From Gammaproteobacteria bacterium (GTDB lineage: Bacteria > Pseudomonadota > Gammaproteobacteria > Xanthomonadales > SZUA-36): DNA of 64,000 nt. Positions 28,089-36,307 of this stretch are shown in pieces (within the stretch, counting starts at the first letter, position 1; every line of letters starts with the position of its first letter). The position numbers were made by a program, and so were the translations under genes. Under the pieces are notes generated by a model that did no database searches, was not told the DNA's origin, and was given only the letters and a program-made list of their open reading frames with translations. Where the stretch lies: NCBI GenBank assembly GCA_021772935.1, contig JAJFLA010000049.1, forward strand, positions 1 to 64,000. The letters are read 5' to 3'.

Positions 28089-28102
28089 GCAAGCCTTTCT
28101 GT

Positions 28103-28135
28103 AACCCCGGGGCTCCGCCCGGGGTTAAGTTTTTG
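28103..28135 (+). terminator. Rho-independent terminator
   Basis: A 9-bp stem (AACCCCGGG with CCCGGGGTT) and a 6-base loop are followed by AAGTTTTTG, 15 bases after the membrane cytochrome gene. Confidence 0.85.
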
Positions 28136-28244
28136 TTGATACATAGGGAAACAGAAATCGGTATAAGCCCGGTATCACAGATTCAGCAAACTAACACACC
28201 GATTGGATGAGTCACCACGTATCGATGGTTGTAGCAGAGCGTTC

Positions 28245-28940
28245 TTACTTGGAAAAGGTAGCCTCTTCAAGCAACGCTTTATAGCTGTAGCCCGAACCCA
28301 GGTTCACATCGGTATGAACTACGCCATTGACCGTTACCAGATCACCTACTTCCATAAGCTCTGAACTGGTGGCGATCAACTGATTGTCTGGTGCCGTACC
28401 AGTACCGTCTTGCAGTGTGATCCAATTTTTACCGACAATGTTCAGGCTGATTTTCATGACCTGGGCACGTAGCGAGATTTTCTGGTCTTTCAGTTGCTCA
28501 TATCCGGTCATTACTTCAGCGATAGTCTTGCCTCCATCCAGCGGGGTGATTTCACCAGCTTTAGGTGCGACTGCAGCCGCACTTTTTGCGACCACGAGTT
28601 GATCGCTGCCCGCCGCACCAGCATGCATGCTGGTTTCAGCTTGGGTAACAACTTCAAGCTTCATCACAAAAAGGATGGTTTCAAAGGTTCGCTTGAGCGT
28701 ACGACTATGGAAATTGTTCATCGTGCTGCCACCGCTGTAGCTTATCTTGTCGCCAACGGAAACCGCGGTGGCTGGCGCGGCCAGCCAGACGTTGTTTTCT
28801 TCAAGCAGCACATAGACATAACCGCCTGAACTCAAAGTTTCTGCGACGGTCCCGCTACCGGTATTTTCGTTGTTGGCGACAGATGCCAGTGCGTAAAACA
28901 AAAGCGCGCTGGCAATCAGTAATGTTTTCAGGTTGGTCAT
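28245..28940 (-). CDS. Periplasmic OB-fold protein, NrfJ-like (231 aa)
   Basis: The start at 28940 has GGAG six bases upstream; the ATG at 28952 has none. A signal peptide (ending ALASVANN) is followed by two beta-barrel-like segments. The second has KNWITLQDGTG, QLIATSS and VGDLVTVNGVVHTDV, the pattern of OB-fold domains found in small periplasmic proteins near nitrite reductase and other multihaem cytochrome genes (NrfJ-related). The role is unsettled; metal or ligand binding for cytochrome partners is possible. It is downstream of the octahaem gene on the same strand but separated from it by a terminator and an FNR box, so it is likely its own unit. Confidence 0.65.
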   Translation of the reverse strand: MTNLKTLLIASALLFYALASVANNENTGSGTVAETLSSGGYVYVLLEENNVWLAAPATAVSVGDKISYSGGSTMNNFHSRTLKRTFETILFVMKLEVVTQAETSMHAGAAGSDQLVVAKSAAAVAPKAGEITPLDGGKTIAEVMTGYEQLKDQKISLRAQVMKISLNIVGKNWITLQDGTGTAPDNQLIATSSELMEVGDLVTVNGVVHTDVNLGSGYSYKALLEEATFSK

Positions 28941-29125
28941 CAGGTACTCCATTGAATAATTGAATTGCTTCTATCTCTGCTAGCAAATCGAGCAGGGCAA
29001 GAAGGGTTTGTCGTAATTAAATAACACGGCGCTCATATACTGATAAGACAAACTCGATCATATCGACTGCTCTGACAGAATGGAATTACAAAGTTCCCTT
29101 ATCTCATCCACTAATAGTGATTTAA

Positions 29126-29139
29126 TTGATATACATCAA
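29126..29139. promoter_or_regulatory. Perfect FNR-type site
   Basis: TTGATATACATCAA fits TTGAT-N4-ATCAA exactly. It is 186 bases before the OB-fold gene on the - strand; that distance allows for a long leader. Confidence 0.6.
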
Positions 29140-29159
29140 GCAGTGCAATAAAGGGATGT

Positions 29160-29196
29160 AAAAAAGAGACCACCTTAATCAGGTGGCCCCTTTTTC
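29160..29196. terminator. Terminator of the octahaem cytochrome gene (bidirectional)
   Basis: Arms CCACCT and AGGTGG with a 5-base loop are flanked by an A-run on the left (a T-run on the - strand) and TTTTT on the right. It lies 62 bases past the - strand gene end at 29259. Confidence 0.75.
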
Positions 29197-29258
29197 TGTA
29201 GCAGATCCTTTGTCAGCAACCTGTTATATATCAAACCTACTTCTTTCAGACACCGGCC

Positions 29259-30830
29259 TTACGGTGCAGTGTTGACAAATGTTGGACATTGGATACCTGA
29301 GACAAGGAGATCACGAGTCAATGGATAACCAAATGTCGTAAAGCCCTCAGCCACCATTGCCGCATTAGGTGTAAATGTGGCATTGCCACTTGTGCAATTT
29401 GGGATGGCAAATTCTGCTGTACCCCAAGGTGTGCGTGTTACAGAAGCTGGATCGAAATTTGCACCCCACATTGCACCCGTAGTGGTTGTTACGTTGACAG
29501 TGATAGTGGTGCCCGTTCCCACTGGCCCTTCTGCGATCAGCCATACCTGGTTACCAAGACTGTCATAGGTATAGAACGATGCAATCATGACCAACTGACC
29601 GTTTGAGTACGCAAATTCCATGAGGAAACCCTCGCCGTCGCGGGTTTCACCACCCCACCAGTGACCACTAAGACCCGGGTTGAAGCCTATATAGTGTAGT
29701 TGCTCTTTGCTGGTATCATCGCCATGGAAGTTTTTGGCAAATTTAGCCAGTTCATTCATGTCTGCAGTCTGATGACAGCGTTTGCAGGCAAAGTCCATGG
29801 TCACTGCTGCTTTACCGTTTGCATCCAGTTGTACGAACTTGCCATCTTCTGTAAACATATTCGCTTCAGGGTCTGTATCTATGTAGAAAATATGAGTTTG
29901 TAAATCAGCTTTAAATGGACCTGTTGGCTGCGCATTTTTGGTCGCATAAGGCATATGGCAATCTTTGCATTCAACACCCTGCGTCGCCATTGGTGTGCTG
30001 GCAAAAGATGCCGCTTTGTCAGCGTGGCAGACATCACATTCTTTAACGATTGAAAATTCACCCCGTTTATGTGGGTCGTGGCAGGTGGTGCATTTTAAGT
30101 TTGAGTGTGGGCCGGCCAGAAATTCATTGTACTGTTCGTGATGCTTGATCCAGCCACCACTGGCAGGAATGGAGTTGACTTCGCTTCCAGGTGGCGAGGT
30201 GCGGAAGTGACAGCCCCCACAAAACTCCGCTGAATCGTCAATTTTCATCTCAAATCCATTACCGTGGCACTGCTCACAATGAACACCACCAGCATCAAAG
30301 GTGCCATGTATGCCGGGTAATCCATCCTGGTTATCGGACAAATCATTGTCAGTATCGTGGTCTTCGTCTGCAACCCAGTTGGTGGTGTGACAGGACCCGC
30401 AGTTATAGGGTTTCACTTCACTGGGGTGATAATCCGACCATGTTCCTGTCAGGTAATTGTATTGGTTAACCCCTGGCACATTATTGCCATTTTCATCTTT
30501 CGTGGTTGTTATGATGTAACCATCGGTACCCATATATCGTGATTTCCACTTGTAACCACCGATTACATAAGAAATGTCATCCCAGGTGGATCCTTTGGGC
30601 AGTGGTATGGGCCGGTTCCGTGCTTGTTCACTCCGCATGAGTTTGTAGGGGTGACCGGAAGCCTTCCAGTCATTGTAGTTGTCTTCGTGACAGTCCTGGC
30701 AAAACTCGGAGCCTTCAAAACTCGCGGCGAACACTATACCAGGCAAAAAGAAAAAGGAAATACCTAAGAACAGACTCGCAAGGCCGATCATTCGCCCGTT
30801 ATACCATCGAAAATATCCTCTCTTGTTCAT
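29259..30830 (-). CDS. Octahaem cytochrome c with C-terminal GHWWGG-type domain (523 aa)
   Basis: GAGGAG precedes the start. A signal or anchor helix (residues 14-35) is followed by eight CxxCH sites in order: CQDCH, CGSCH, CEQCH, CGGCH, CTTCH, CDVCH, CKDCH and CKRCH. There is no CxxCK, so it is not an NrfA-type nitrite reductase. After the last haem site a domain begins PGLSGHWWGGETRDGEGF and contains SFYTYDSLGNQVWLIAEG and two Cys; it is the same domain that ends the dihaem protein at 20431. The cytochrome part resembles broad multihaem families with an N-terminal haem and SGHPYK segment. Substrate unknown. Three FNR-like dyads lie in the divergent promoter. Confidence 0.82.
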   Translation of the reverse strand: MNKRGYFRWYNGRMIGLASLFLGISFFFLPGIVFAASFEGSEFCQDCHEDNYNDWKASGHPYKLMRSEQARNRPIPLPKGSTWDDISYVIGGYKWKSRYMGTDGYIITTTKDENGNNVPGVNQYNYLTGTWSDYHPSEVKPYNCGSCHTTNWVADEDHDTDNDLSDNQDGLPGIHGTFDAGGVHCEQCHGNGFEMKIDDSAEFCGGCHFRTSPPGSEVNSIPASGGWIKHHEQYNEFLAGPHSNLKCTTCHDPHKRGEFSIVKECDVCHADKAASFASTPMATQGVECKDCHMPYATKNAQPTGPFKADLQTHIFYIDTDPEANMFTEDGKFVQLDANGKAAVTMDFACKRCHQTADMNELAKFAKNFHGDDTSKEQLHYIGFNPGLSGHWWGGETRDGEGFLMEFAYSNGQLVMIASFYTYDSLGNQVWLIAEGPVGTGTTITVNVTTTTGAMWGANFDPASVTRTPWGTAEFAIPNCTSGNATFTPNAAMVAEGFTTFGYPLTRDLLVSGIQCPTFVNTAP

Positions 30831-30896
30831 TTCTCACTCCTCTTAGAATATGGGGGACTCCCATTTGCATAGTCCTCCTGTTTGTTTTCAAAGTAG

Positions 30897-30910
30897 TTGA
30901 CCTAGGTCAA
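30897..30910. promoter_or_regulatory. FNR/DNR-like palindrome 1
   Basis: TTGACCTAGGTCAA is a perfect 14-base palindrome with TTGAY-N4-RTCAA form, 67 bases upstream of the octahaem gene. Confidence 0.55.
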
Positions 30911-30952
30911 TTTATCGGGTGTTTTGTAATGATTGCGGCGATTCGTAAGACG

Positions 30953-30966
30953 TTGACCTTAGTCAA
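30953..30966. promoter_or_regulatory. FNR/DNR-like palindrome 2
   Basis: TTGACCTTAGTCAA is a second near-copy, 42 bases after the end of the first, in the same divergent region. Confidence 0.5.
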
Positions 30967-31020
30967 TGCCCAAATACATCGATCGGGTGCAAATTAGTGG
31001 CCTGGTTAAACATCATTCTG

Positions 31021-31034
31021 TTGATCTGGGTCAA
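31021..31034. promoter_or_regulatory. FNR/DNR-like palindrome 3
   Basis: TTGATCTGGGTCAA is the third copy, 71 bases upstream of the small cytochrome at 31105. The centre is placed well for activation of that gene. Confidence 0.55.
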
Positions 31035-31104
31035 TTCCCAGGTTTGAAAGACGTGTATTTTCTGACTTGTGATAAACCCAAAGTGAACAAAAGGAGTCAT
31101 TGAT

Positions 31105-31425
31105 ATGTTAACCAGAAATTTGATCTTTACAGTTTTGTGTTTTCTGTTGTTGGCAACCGGTAACCTACAGGCGGGTGGTGATTCTGCCAGGGGTCTTGAG
31201 TTATCGGAAAGTTGTGTTGATTGTCATGGTGATGATGGAAAAGGTGACGAAGACACCGTTGGAATTGCTGGTCTCGACGCGGCGAAACACTTTGACTTAC
31301 TCAAAGGTTATAAATCCGGTGAGATCGTTGATGAAGACGAAATGATGTTTGATTATGTAGAAGAGCTCAGTGAGCAGGATATGGCTGATTTAGCGGCTTA
31401 TTACGCAACCTTGGACGGTGGTTGA
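31105..31425 (+). CDS. Monohaem class I cytochrome c, periplasmic (106 aa)
   Basis: AAAGGAG precedes the ATG. A signal peptide (ending NLQAGG), a single CVDCH site and a C-terminal helix (EQDMADLAAYYATL) match the paralogue at 26876. The stretch between haem and C terminus is very acidic (DEDEMMFDYVEEL), which would suit docking to basic partners. It is divergent from the octahaem gene and shares its FNR-rich promoter, so it is a likely electron carrier for that protein. Confidence 0.87.
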   Translation: MLTRNLIFTVLCFLLLATGNLQAGGDSARGLELSESCVDCHGDDGKGDEDTVGIAGLDAAKHFDLLKGYKSGEIVDEDEMMFDYVEELSEQDMADLAAYYATLDGG

Positions 31426-31466
31426 ACTGCCGTAGATTTTTTTACCAGAACTTTCGACATTGAATG

Positions 31467-31494
31467 TACGGTCCGGCAGATCTGCCGGACCGTA
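31467..31494. terminator. Perfect 28-base palindrome between convergent genes
   Basis: Arms of 12 bases (TACGGTCCGGCA and its complement) around GATC, between the + cytochrome ending at 31425 and the - gene ending at 31505. No T-run follows, so it may be a stem-type bidirectional terminator. Confidence 0.55.
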
Positions 31495-31504
31495 ATAACA
31501 AGGC

Positions 31505-32608
31505 CTAGTTAGACTGACTGGCGTAGTAGGTAGCCAGAGTTTCAATCATTTCATCACTATAACGTACACTCATCTTATGCATCATGGAGTTATCACGTCC
31601 TTCTCGCCGATACTCCTTCATCGCCTTGACGAGGTAATCATGGCTTTGGCCGTTCAACGAAGGCACGTTCAATTTTCTCTTACCCGAGGCAGGTCTGTGG
31701 CAACGGTTGCACTTGACCGCCAATTGTTGCGCTGAGCTTTGTTGCTCATATGCGGCTTCGGCTTTTTGCACTGAATAGAAAGCTGCAATATGTTCTATTT
31801 CCTCGTCACTGATACGTGCGACCATGTCTTCGTGTGAGCGTTCGTGGCTGCGATAGGCCTGGATGGATGCAACCAGATAGTCGGGCTCCTGAGCCGCCAG
31901 ACTGGGTACCAGTGGGTCGTTGCTAACACCCCGTGCTCCGTGACACTCACCGCAACCAGCGGTCAACGGTTCACCGGCCTGTGGATCACCGAATGATGGT
32001 GCCGGACGCACACTTGGTGTTTGGGAGGCAAAGTACATCGCCATTTTTTCAATATCAACCTGCTCAAGACCTGACAGCATCTCTTCCTTTTCTTTATGAC
32101 CGCGGTTACCATTTTTGTATTCCTGCATGGATACAATAAGGTAAATGGGTTGTTGTCCAGCGAGGTTGGGGGTTCCCTGGGTGGTGCTGATGCCGTGTTC
32201 ACCGTGGCACTCCTCACAAACAGCAGCGAATGTTGCACCTTCGTTGTAGGTGGTTGTGGTGGCCGTTTCAAGGCGAGGCTTCAACGGTGGTTGACTGGCG
32301 TAGTAGCCTGCAATATTGAGGATGTCTGCCTCACTCATTTCAGATGTCATATCCTGTAAGGCTGCATGATGTCGTTGACCATCGCGGTAGGCGTGCATTG
32401 CCTTGCTCAGGTATTCAACGGGCTGCGCTGCCAGGTTGGGGATTTCACTTGTGTCACCGCGTCCATCCAACCCATGACAGCCAGAACAATCCGCTTCCGC
32501 AATAGCTTTGCCAGCGTCAAGATCAATCGTGACCTCAGCGGGTTCAGGCTCCTTGGCACAAGCGGCAAGCAGGGTAATTGCTACAACGCCATACAGGGTA
32601 TTTTTCAT
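31505..32608 (-). CDS. Tetrahaem cytochrome c lipoprotein of tandem class I domains (367 aa)
   Basis: The start at 32608 follows GAGGTC and gives a lipobox (ITLLAAC), so the protein should be lipid-anchored in the periplasm; the 26 extra codons upstream are not coding. Four tandem domains each have one haem site: CSGCH, CEECH, CGECH and CNRCH, with PNLAAQ or PSLAAQ loops and YYASQ endings. It is a paralogue of the soluble tetrahaem protein at 25561. It lies 118 bases downstream of the nonaheme/cytochrome b fusion on the same strand and is a natural electron acceptor for it. Confidence 0.87.
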   Translation of the reverse strand: MKNTLYGVVAITLLAACAKEPEPAEVTIDLDAGKAIAEADCSGCHGLDGRGDTSEIPNLAAQPVEYLSKAMHAYRDGQRHHAALQDMTSEMSEADILNIAGYYASQPPLKPRLETATTTTYNEGATFAAVCEECHGEHGISTTQGTPNLAGQQPIYLIVSMQEYKNGNRGHKEKEEMLSGLEQVDIEKMAMYFASQTPSVRPAPSFGDPQAGEPLTAGCGECHGARGVSNDPLVPSLAAQEPDYLVASIQAYRSHERSHEDMVARISDEEIEHIAAFYSVQKAEAAYEQQSSAQQLAVKCNRCHRPASGKRKLNVPSLNGQSHDYLVKAMKEYRREGRDNSMMHKMSVRYSDEMIETLATYYASQSN

Positions 32609-32726
32609 AAAGACCTCAATTACGGAATAGTCCGTTGGCTGTTCCCGAAAATATGCATTGCAAACTGTCCATAATGCTATCAACAATTATACAAGCATTG
32701 CTCTGTTCAATTCATATGCTCCAGGC

Positions 32727-34703
32727 TTATATTCCTAAAAACCCGAGCAGAACCAGTGTCAAAAGGCTCAGACCGATGACGATTAACACAGTGCCCAGTA
32801 TTTTCGATCCACGAGCCATTGGCTGCGATGGAGCATCCACCAGGTATTTGTCAATTTCACCGCTTTCAACCAGGCGATCATATTCACGCCGATGCTCATG
32901 TCGGTAATGTTCTAACGGGACACTGCCGGTGAACATGGTCGTATCCAGTGGGAACTTGTCCGGTCGGAAATGATTGTTAAAGAAGTGCACGGTAAACAGG
33001 AATACCACAGCCAGGATTGCCTCTTCACCATGAACAATAGCGGCAACATTAAATACCCAGCCAGGTAGTACCGAGGCGGTCACCGCTGGGTACCACATCA
33101 TCATACCGCTGACGCCAATAATCGTCATACCCCAGAACGGAGCCCAGTAATCGAATTTTTCCCAATAACTAAAGTGATCAAGTACCGGGCGCCGTGCCAA
33201 CCCGAAGAACCAGCGGAACATCGCTATGGCATCCTTAAGATCATCCCAGTTGGGGATTAAGGAATTGGGTCCGAACCACTGGAATGTCCTCCAGGTCCGA
33301 CCAATATGGAAGGCGAAGTAAATAAGGTGAATAAAAAATACACTTATGAACCCGATTGCGCCAATTCGGTGGAGGATGCCTGCTGATACTGGGCCACCCA
33401 GTAACTTCATCATGAGCGGCGCCCAGGCACTACCAGAGAACAGTACTGTGAGTCCCGTCAGGGCTAATAACATGATAGAAAGTGCACCGACCAGGTGTGC
33501 TAACCGCCACCAGCGCGTGAAGCGTTTGAAGTGTGTTTTACCCTTGGGCAGATCGTCCATCATGATATGTGGCCGATCCTTGCCATGCTTGCGGTCTTGA
33601 TATTCACGGTAGAACCACAGTGCCGAGTGCAGCCAGAAGAATGCAAAAGTACCCAGCAGCAGACCGATCATACCTTTGGATGCCAGCCACATCTCGGGAT
33701 AATTATCGAAGTCGTCTGTCGTACCATGCGGTTGGAAAGTGACATAGCCTTCGGTCGCGTCCTCGTGGCAAGACTGGCAAGTCTGCAGTCGGTTGCCGTT
33801 ATGGACCATCGAGGCATCGTCATCGGTCCGTTTGATGCCGTGGGAGCCGTGGCAATCGTAGCATTTGGCTGTTTCCCCGTAACCTAACCGCGTAACCTTG
33901 CCATGATAGGTTTCGGTGTAGGATTCCAGGTTTTCTTCGTGGCAGTTACCGCAGTTTCTCGTTATGGCGACTCTGCTGGAACCATTGTGAGGTTTTTTAA
34001 TACTGTGCGTTGTGTGGCAGTCGACGCACACAGCTGCGTTGGCGTTGCCGTTGCTGATTTCCAAGCCATGTACCGAAGTCTTGTAGGTATCCAGGACATC
34101 GCTATGACACTGACCACAGGTTTCGGGAATTTGCAGCCGCCCATTGGCGCCGACATGACTGTCAATCGGCGCAATGTAATGTGCATCATGACAGTTGTAG
34201 CAGGTGGCATTTGTCCTTGATTGGTCTGCAATACTGGGTCTGGCGTGGATGGAGCCCATGTAGCTGTCAATCTGTTCAACCACGACACCCAGACGGGCGT
34301 TTTCATCGGTGGTGCCCGCCTGTTGTGCTTCATCCCAAAGTTCGGTGTGGCACTGTACACAGCCGACCTTTCGATCGAGCCCTTTTTTGTGAGGTATCTT
34401 GATGATGTCTTTATGGCAGTTCACGCAATCCTGGCCGCCATGTACGCTTTGGCTGAATTTTTCTGCGGTGACGTGCAATTGACGTTGTTCGCCATTGGCT
34501 GCTTTGCGGGAATAGTTTTCTTTGCCATGACATTTAAGACATTTTTCATTGCGCAGTTTTGGGTTTTCCGGTTCGGCAAATGCCATGCTGCTCAGCGGGA
34601 TCTGCATGATGACTATCAACATGAGCGTTAGCAGCGTCTTTGCAGGGGAGATCAAGCCGAATTTGGAATTCAACACCGGGGGTACTTTATTAAAACGCGC
34701 CAT
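32727..34703 (-). CDS. Nonahaem cytochrome c fused to a cytochrome b membrane domain (658 aa)
   Basis: The start at ATG 34703 has AAGGAT upstream; the GTG at 34733 is weaker. After a signal peptide (ending SSMAFA) nine CxxCH sites run to about residue 330: CLKCH, CVNCH, CVQCH, CYNCH, CGQCH, CVDCH, CGNCH, CYDCH and CQSCH. The remainder is a membrane domain of about five helices like thiosulfate reductase/hydrogenase cytochrome b, with likely b-haem His in RLAHLVGALS, HRIGAIGF, FFIHLIYFAFH and VHFFNNHF. One polypeptide would oxidise quinol and pass electrons to its own c haems. The genes at 36308 and 37720 encode the same two modules separately. Confidence 0.85.
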   Translation of the reverse strand: MARFNKVPPVLNSKFGLISPAKTLLTLMLIVIMQIPLSSMAFAEPENPKLRNEKCLKCHGKENYSRKAANGEQRQLHVTAEKFSQSVHGGQDCVNCHKDIIKIPHKKGLDRKVGCVQCHTELWDEAQQAGTTDENARLGVVVEQIDSYMGSIHARPSIADQSRTNATCYNCHDAHYIAPIDSHVGANGRLQIPETCGQCHSDVLDTYKTSVHGLEISNGNANAAVCVDCHTTHSIKKPHNGSSRVAITRNCGNCHEENLESYTETYHGKVTRLGYGETAKCYDCHGSHGIKRTDDDASMVHNGNRLQTCQSCHEDATEGYVTFQPHGTTDDFDNYPEMWLASKGMIGLLLGTFAFFWLHSALWFYREYQDRKHGKDRPHIMMDDLPKGKTHFKRFTRWWRLAHLVGALSIMLLALTGLTVLFSGSAWAPLMMKLLGGPVSAGILHRIGAIGFISVFFIHLIYFAFHIGRTWRTFQWFGPNSLIPNWDDLKDAIAMFRWFFGLARRPVLDHFSYWEKFDYWAPFWGMTIIGVSGMMMWYPAVTASVLPGWVFNVAAIVHGEEAILAVVFLFTVHFFNNHFRPDKFPLDTTMFTGSVPLEHYRHEHRREYDRLVESGEIDKYLVDAPSQPMARGSKILGTVLIVIGLSLLTLVLLGFLGI

Positions 34704-35151
34704 TAGAGTCAGATCCTTGTTATTTGTCAGCACACAAGCCTTGCTTCAGTCAATTAACAATAGTGTTGCAAGACCAATGAGCCAAGTTCAAGCAGTATCA
34801 TCAACAGGGCACAATATAGGACTGCTTGACCAGGCCAATAATGACCTAGATCATCATTGCTGCATATTGGTTTCGGGGTGTTTCTAAAGAAATGTATAGA
34901 AAATATGTACTTACTATTTAATGACTTATCATATTGATAAATAAAGAAAAAATATCCTTTATCAACATATATAGTATATATTATATGTACCTCAAGACCG
35001 AAACAGAAGTTTGCAAAACCCTCTTGTAAACCACAGTCATTATTGCAAGCAACTGATTTTAAAATGATTATTCGATAGTTACCTCTTCTGCCTTGCTGCT
35101 GGCACATAATTTGCATCTCACTATAGTGAAACAACAAAACGAGGTGGTCAC
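34704..35151. other. Divergent promoter region
   Basis: About 448 bases without a gene, strongly AT-rich at 34880-35000. It contains an imperfect FNR-like dyad at 34841-34854 (ATGACCTAGATCAT) and a sigma-54 promoter at 35100-35115. Open frames here are short and unconvincing. Confidence 0.65.
35100..35115 (+). promoter_or_regulatory. Sigma-54 (RpoN) promoter
   Basis: TGGCAC-ATAAT-TTGCA has the invariant GG and GC with the correct 10-base spacing, and matches consensus TGGCAC-N5-TTGCW fully. It starts 52 bases before the ATG of the receiver gene. A sigma-54 activator is encoded at 46321-47742. Confidence 0.8.
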
Positions 35152-35607
35152 ATGAATGATAAAGCCAATATCCTCATCGTAGACGATGAAGAGGTGGTTC
35201 GCCTCAGTCATTTAAGGAGTCTCGAAGGCACCGAATGCAACGCCTGCACAGCCGAGGATGGCAGGCAAGCGTTACAGGTCATGGAGCAACACCCTTTTGA
35301 TGTCGTTTTACTTGATCTGAGTATGCCGGGATTGGATGGTATGGATGTTCTCAAAACCATCAAGCAGCGTTGGCCTGACAGCCAGGTTGTTGTTATTACC
35401 GGCTACCCGAGCATTGAGTCCGCCAAGCAGGCGGTCAGGTTGGGTGCATTCAACTACCTGACCAAGCCGGTGGGCCCAAACGATGTCATCAAGGCAGCCA
35501 ATGACGCAATGAATCAAAAACGCTGGTCATTACGTAGTGAAAGGGGTGAGCAGCAAAAGACTGATATTTCTGCGCATCAGCGCGCTAAAAAACGAGTTAC
35601 CCATTGA
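35152..35607 (+). CDS. Stand-alone response regulator receiver (151 aa)
   Basis: GAGGTGG precedes the ATG. Residues 6-120 form a receiver domain with the acidic pair VDDEE, the phospho-acceptor Asp in VVLLDLSMPG, the Thr in VVITGYPS and the Lys in YLTKPVGP. The remaining 30 residues are hydrophilic with no output domain. It heads a same-strand run of genes leading to the nonahaem and cytochrome b proteins and is preceded by a sigma-54 promoter. As a CheY-like protein it may relay phosphate or bind a partner kinase or complex. Confidence 0.9.
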   Translation: MNDKANILIVDDEEVVRLSHLRSLEGTECNACTAEDGRQALQVMEQHPFDVVLLDLSMPGLDGMDVLKTIKQRWPDSQVVVITGYPSIESAKQAVRLGAFNYLTKPVGPNDVIKAANDAMNQKRWSLRSERGEQQKTDISAHQRAKKRVTH

Positions 35608-35626
35608 TCGGGAGAAGGAGAAAATT

Positions 35627-36226
35627 ATGAATACTAAATTACAAGTACTGGTCATTGACGATGATGCAGTTGTTGGTCGCAGTTTCGACCGGGTCCTCTC
35701 CGACAAAGGCTATCAAGTCAGCACTGCGCTGAGTGGTGAGGAAGCAATGGAAACCATTAGGGAAACGGACTTTGATGTTGTTTTCACCGACATTAAGATG
35801 CCGGGAATGGATGGTCTTGAGGTTGCTGAGCGTATCAAGGCTCGTTGCCCCTGGACACCGGTGGTTGTGATCACGGGTTACGGCACGCCAGATAATGAGG
35901 CTCAGGCATCGGTTCTGGGTGTAAGTGGTTTTGTACACAAACCCCTGACACCGGAGATCATTGAAAGCGTCACGCTGAAAGCCGTGAAAGAAGCGGAGGT
36001 GATCCTGGAAGCCGCGGAGCCATGTGAAACACAGGAGGTGATTGCCAAAACTGTTAGCAAAGCAGGTGTACATAGCAAAGCAGGTCTCATAGCAAAAAAT
36101 GTTGGTCTGTTCTTCGCCGCACCCTTTGTGGCCCTTGCCTATGTCATTGCGTTACCATTTGTCGGCTTCTACATGTTCGCAAAGCTGGGTCGCGAGGCCT
36201 ATGTGAAAAAGCATCTGTCCAAGTGA
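35627..36226 (+). CDS. Receiver domain with C-terminal membrane segment (199 aa)
   Basis: AGAAGGAG before ATG 35627 decides the start. Residues 5-120 are a receiver (VIDDDA, VVFTDIKMPG with the phospho-acceptor Asp, VVITGYG, FVHKPLTP). Instead of a DNA-binding domain the C terminus has a helix or hairpin (FFAAPFVALAYVIALPFVGFYMF) and a short basic tail. A receiver that inserts in the membrane is unusual; it may act on the neighbouring membrane complex rather than on DNA (inference). It lies 19 bases after the stand-alone receiver. Confidence 0.82.
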   Translation: MNTKLQVLVIDDDAVVGRSFDRVLSDKGYQVSTALSGEEAMETIRETDFDVVFTDIKMPGMDGLEVAERIKARCPWTPVVVITGYGTPDNEAQASVLGVSGFVHKPLTPEIIESVTLKAVKEAEVILEAAEPCETQEVIAKTVSKAGVHSKAGLIAKNVGLFFAAPFVALAYVIALPFVGFYMFAKLGREAYVKKHLSK

Positions 36227-36307
36227 CAGTTATGAGTGTCAGACGTAACCGGGGTTTACAACAAGCCCCGGTTAGAAGTCAAAACGGCCCATAAGAGGAG
36301 ATCTACC

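Larger units (their letters stand above)
28941..29258. other. Intergenic region with FNR site and terminator
   Basis: About 318 bases without a gene. It holds the promoter side of the OB-fold gene, a perfect FNR dyad at 29126-29139 and a hairpin at 29160-29196; nothing else was recognised. Confidence 0.7.

Noticed and set aside
29259-30830. Octahaem protein as a nitrite reductase (NrfA or octahaem ONR)
   Set aside because: There is no CxxCK or other Lys-ligated active-site motif, and the C-terminal domain is foreign to those enzymes.
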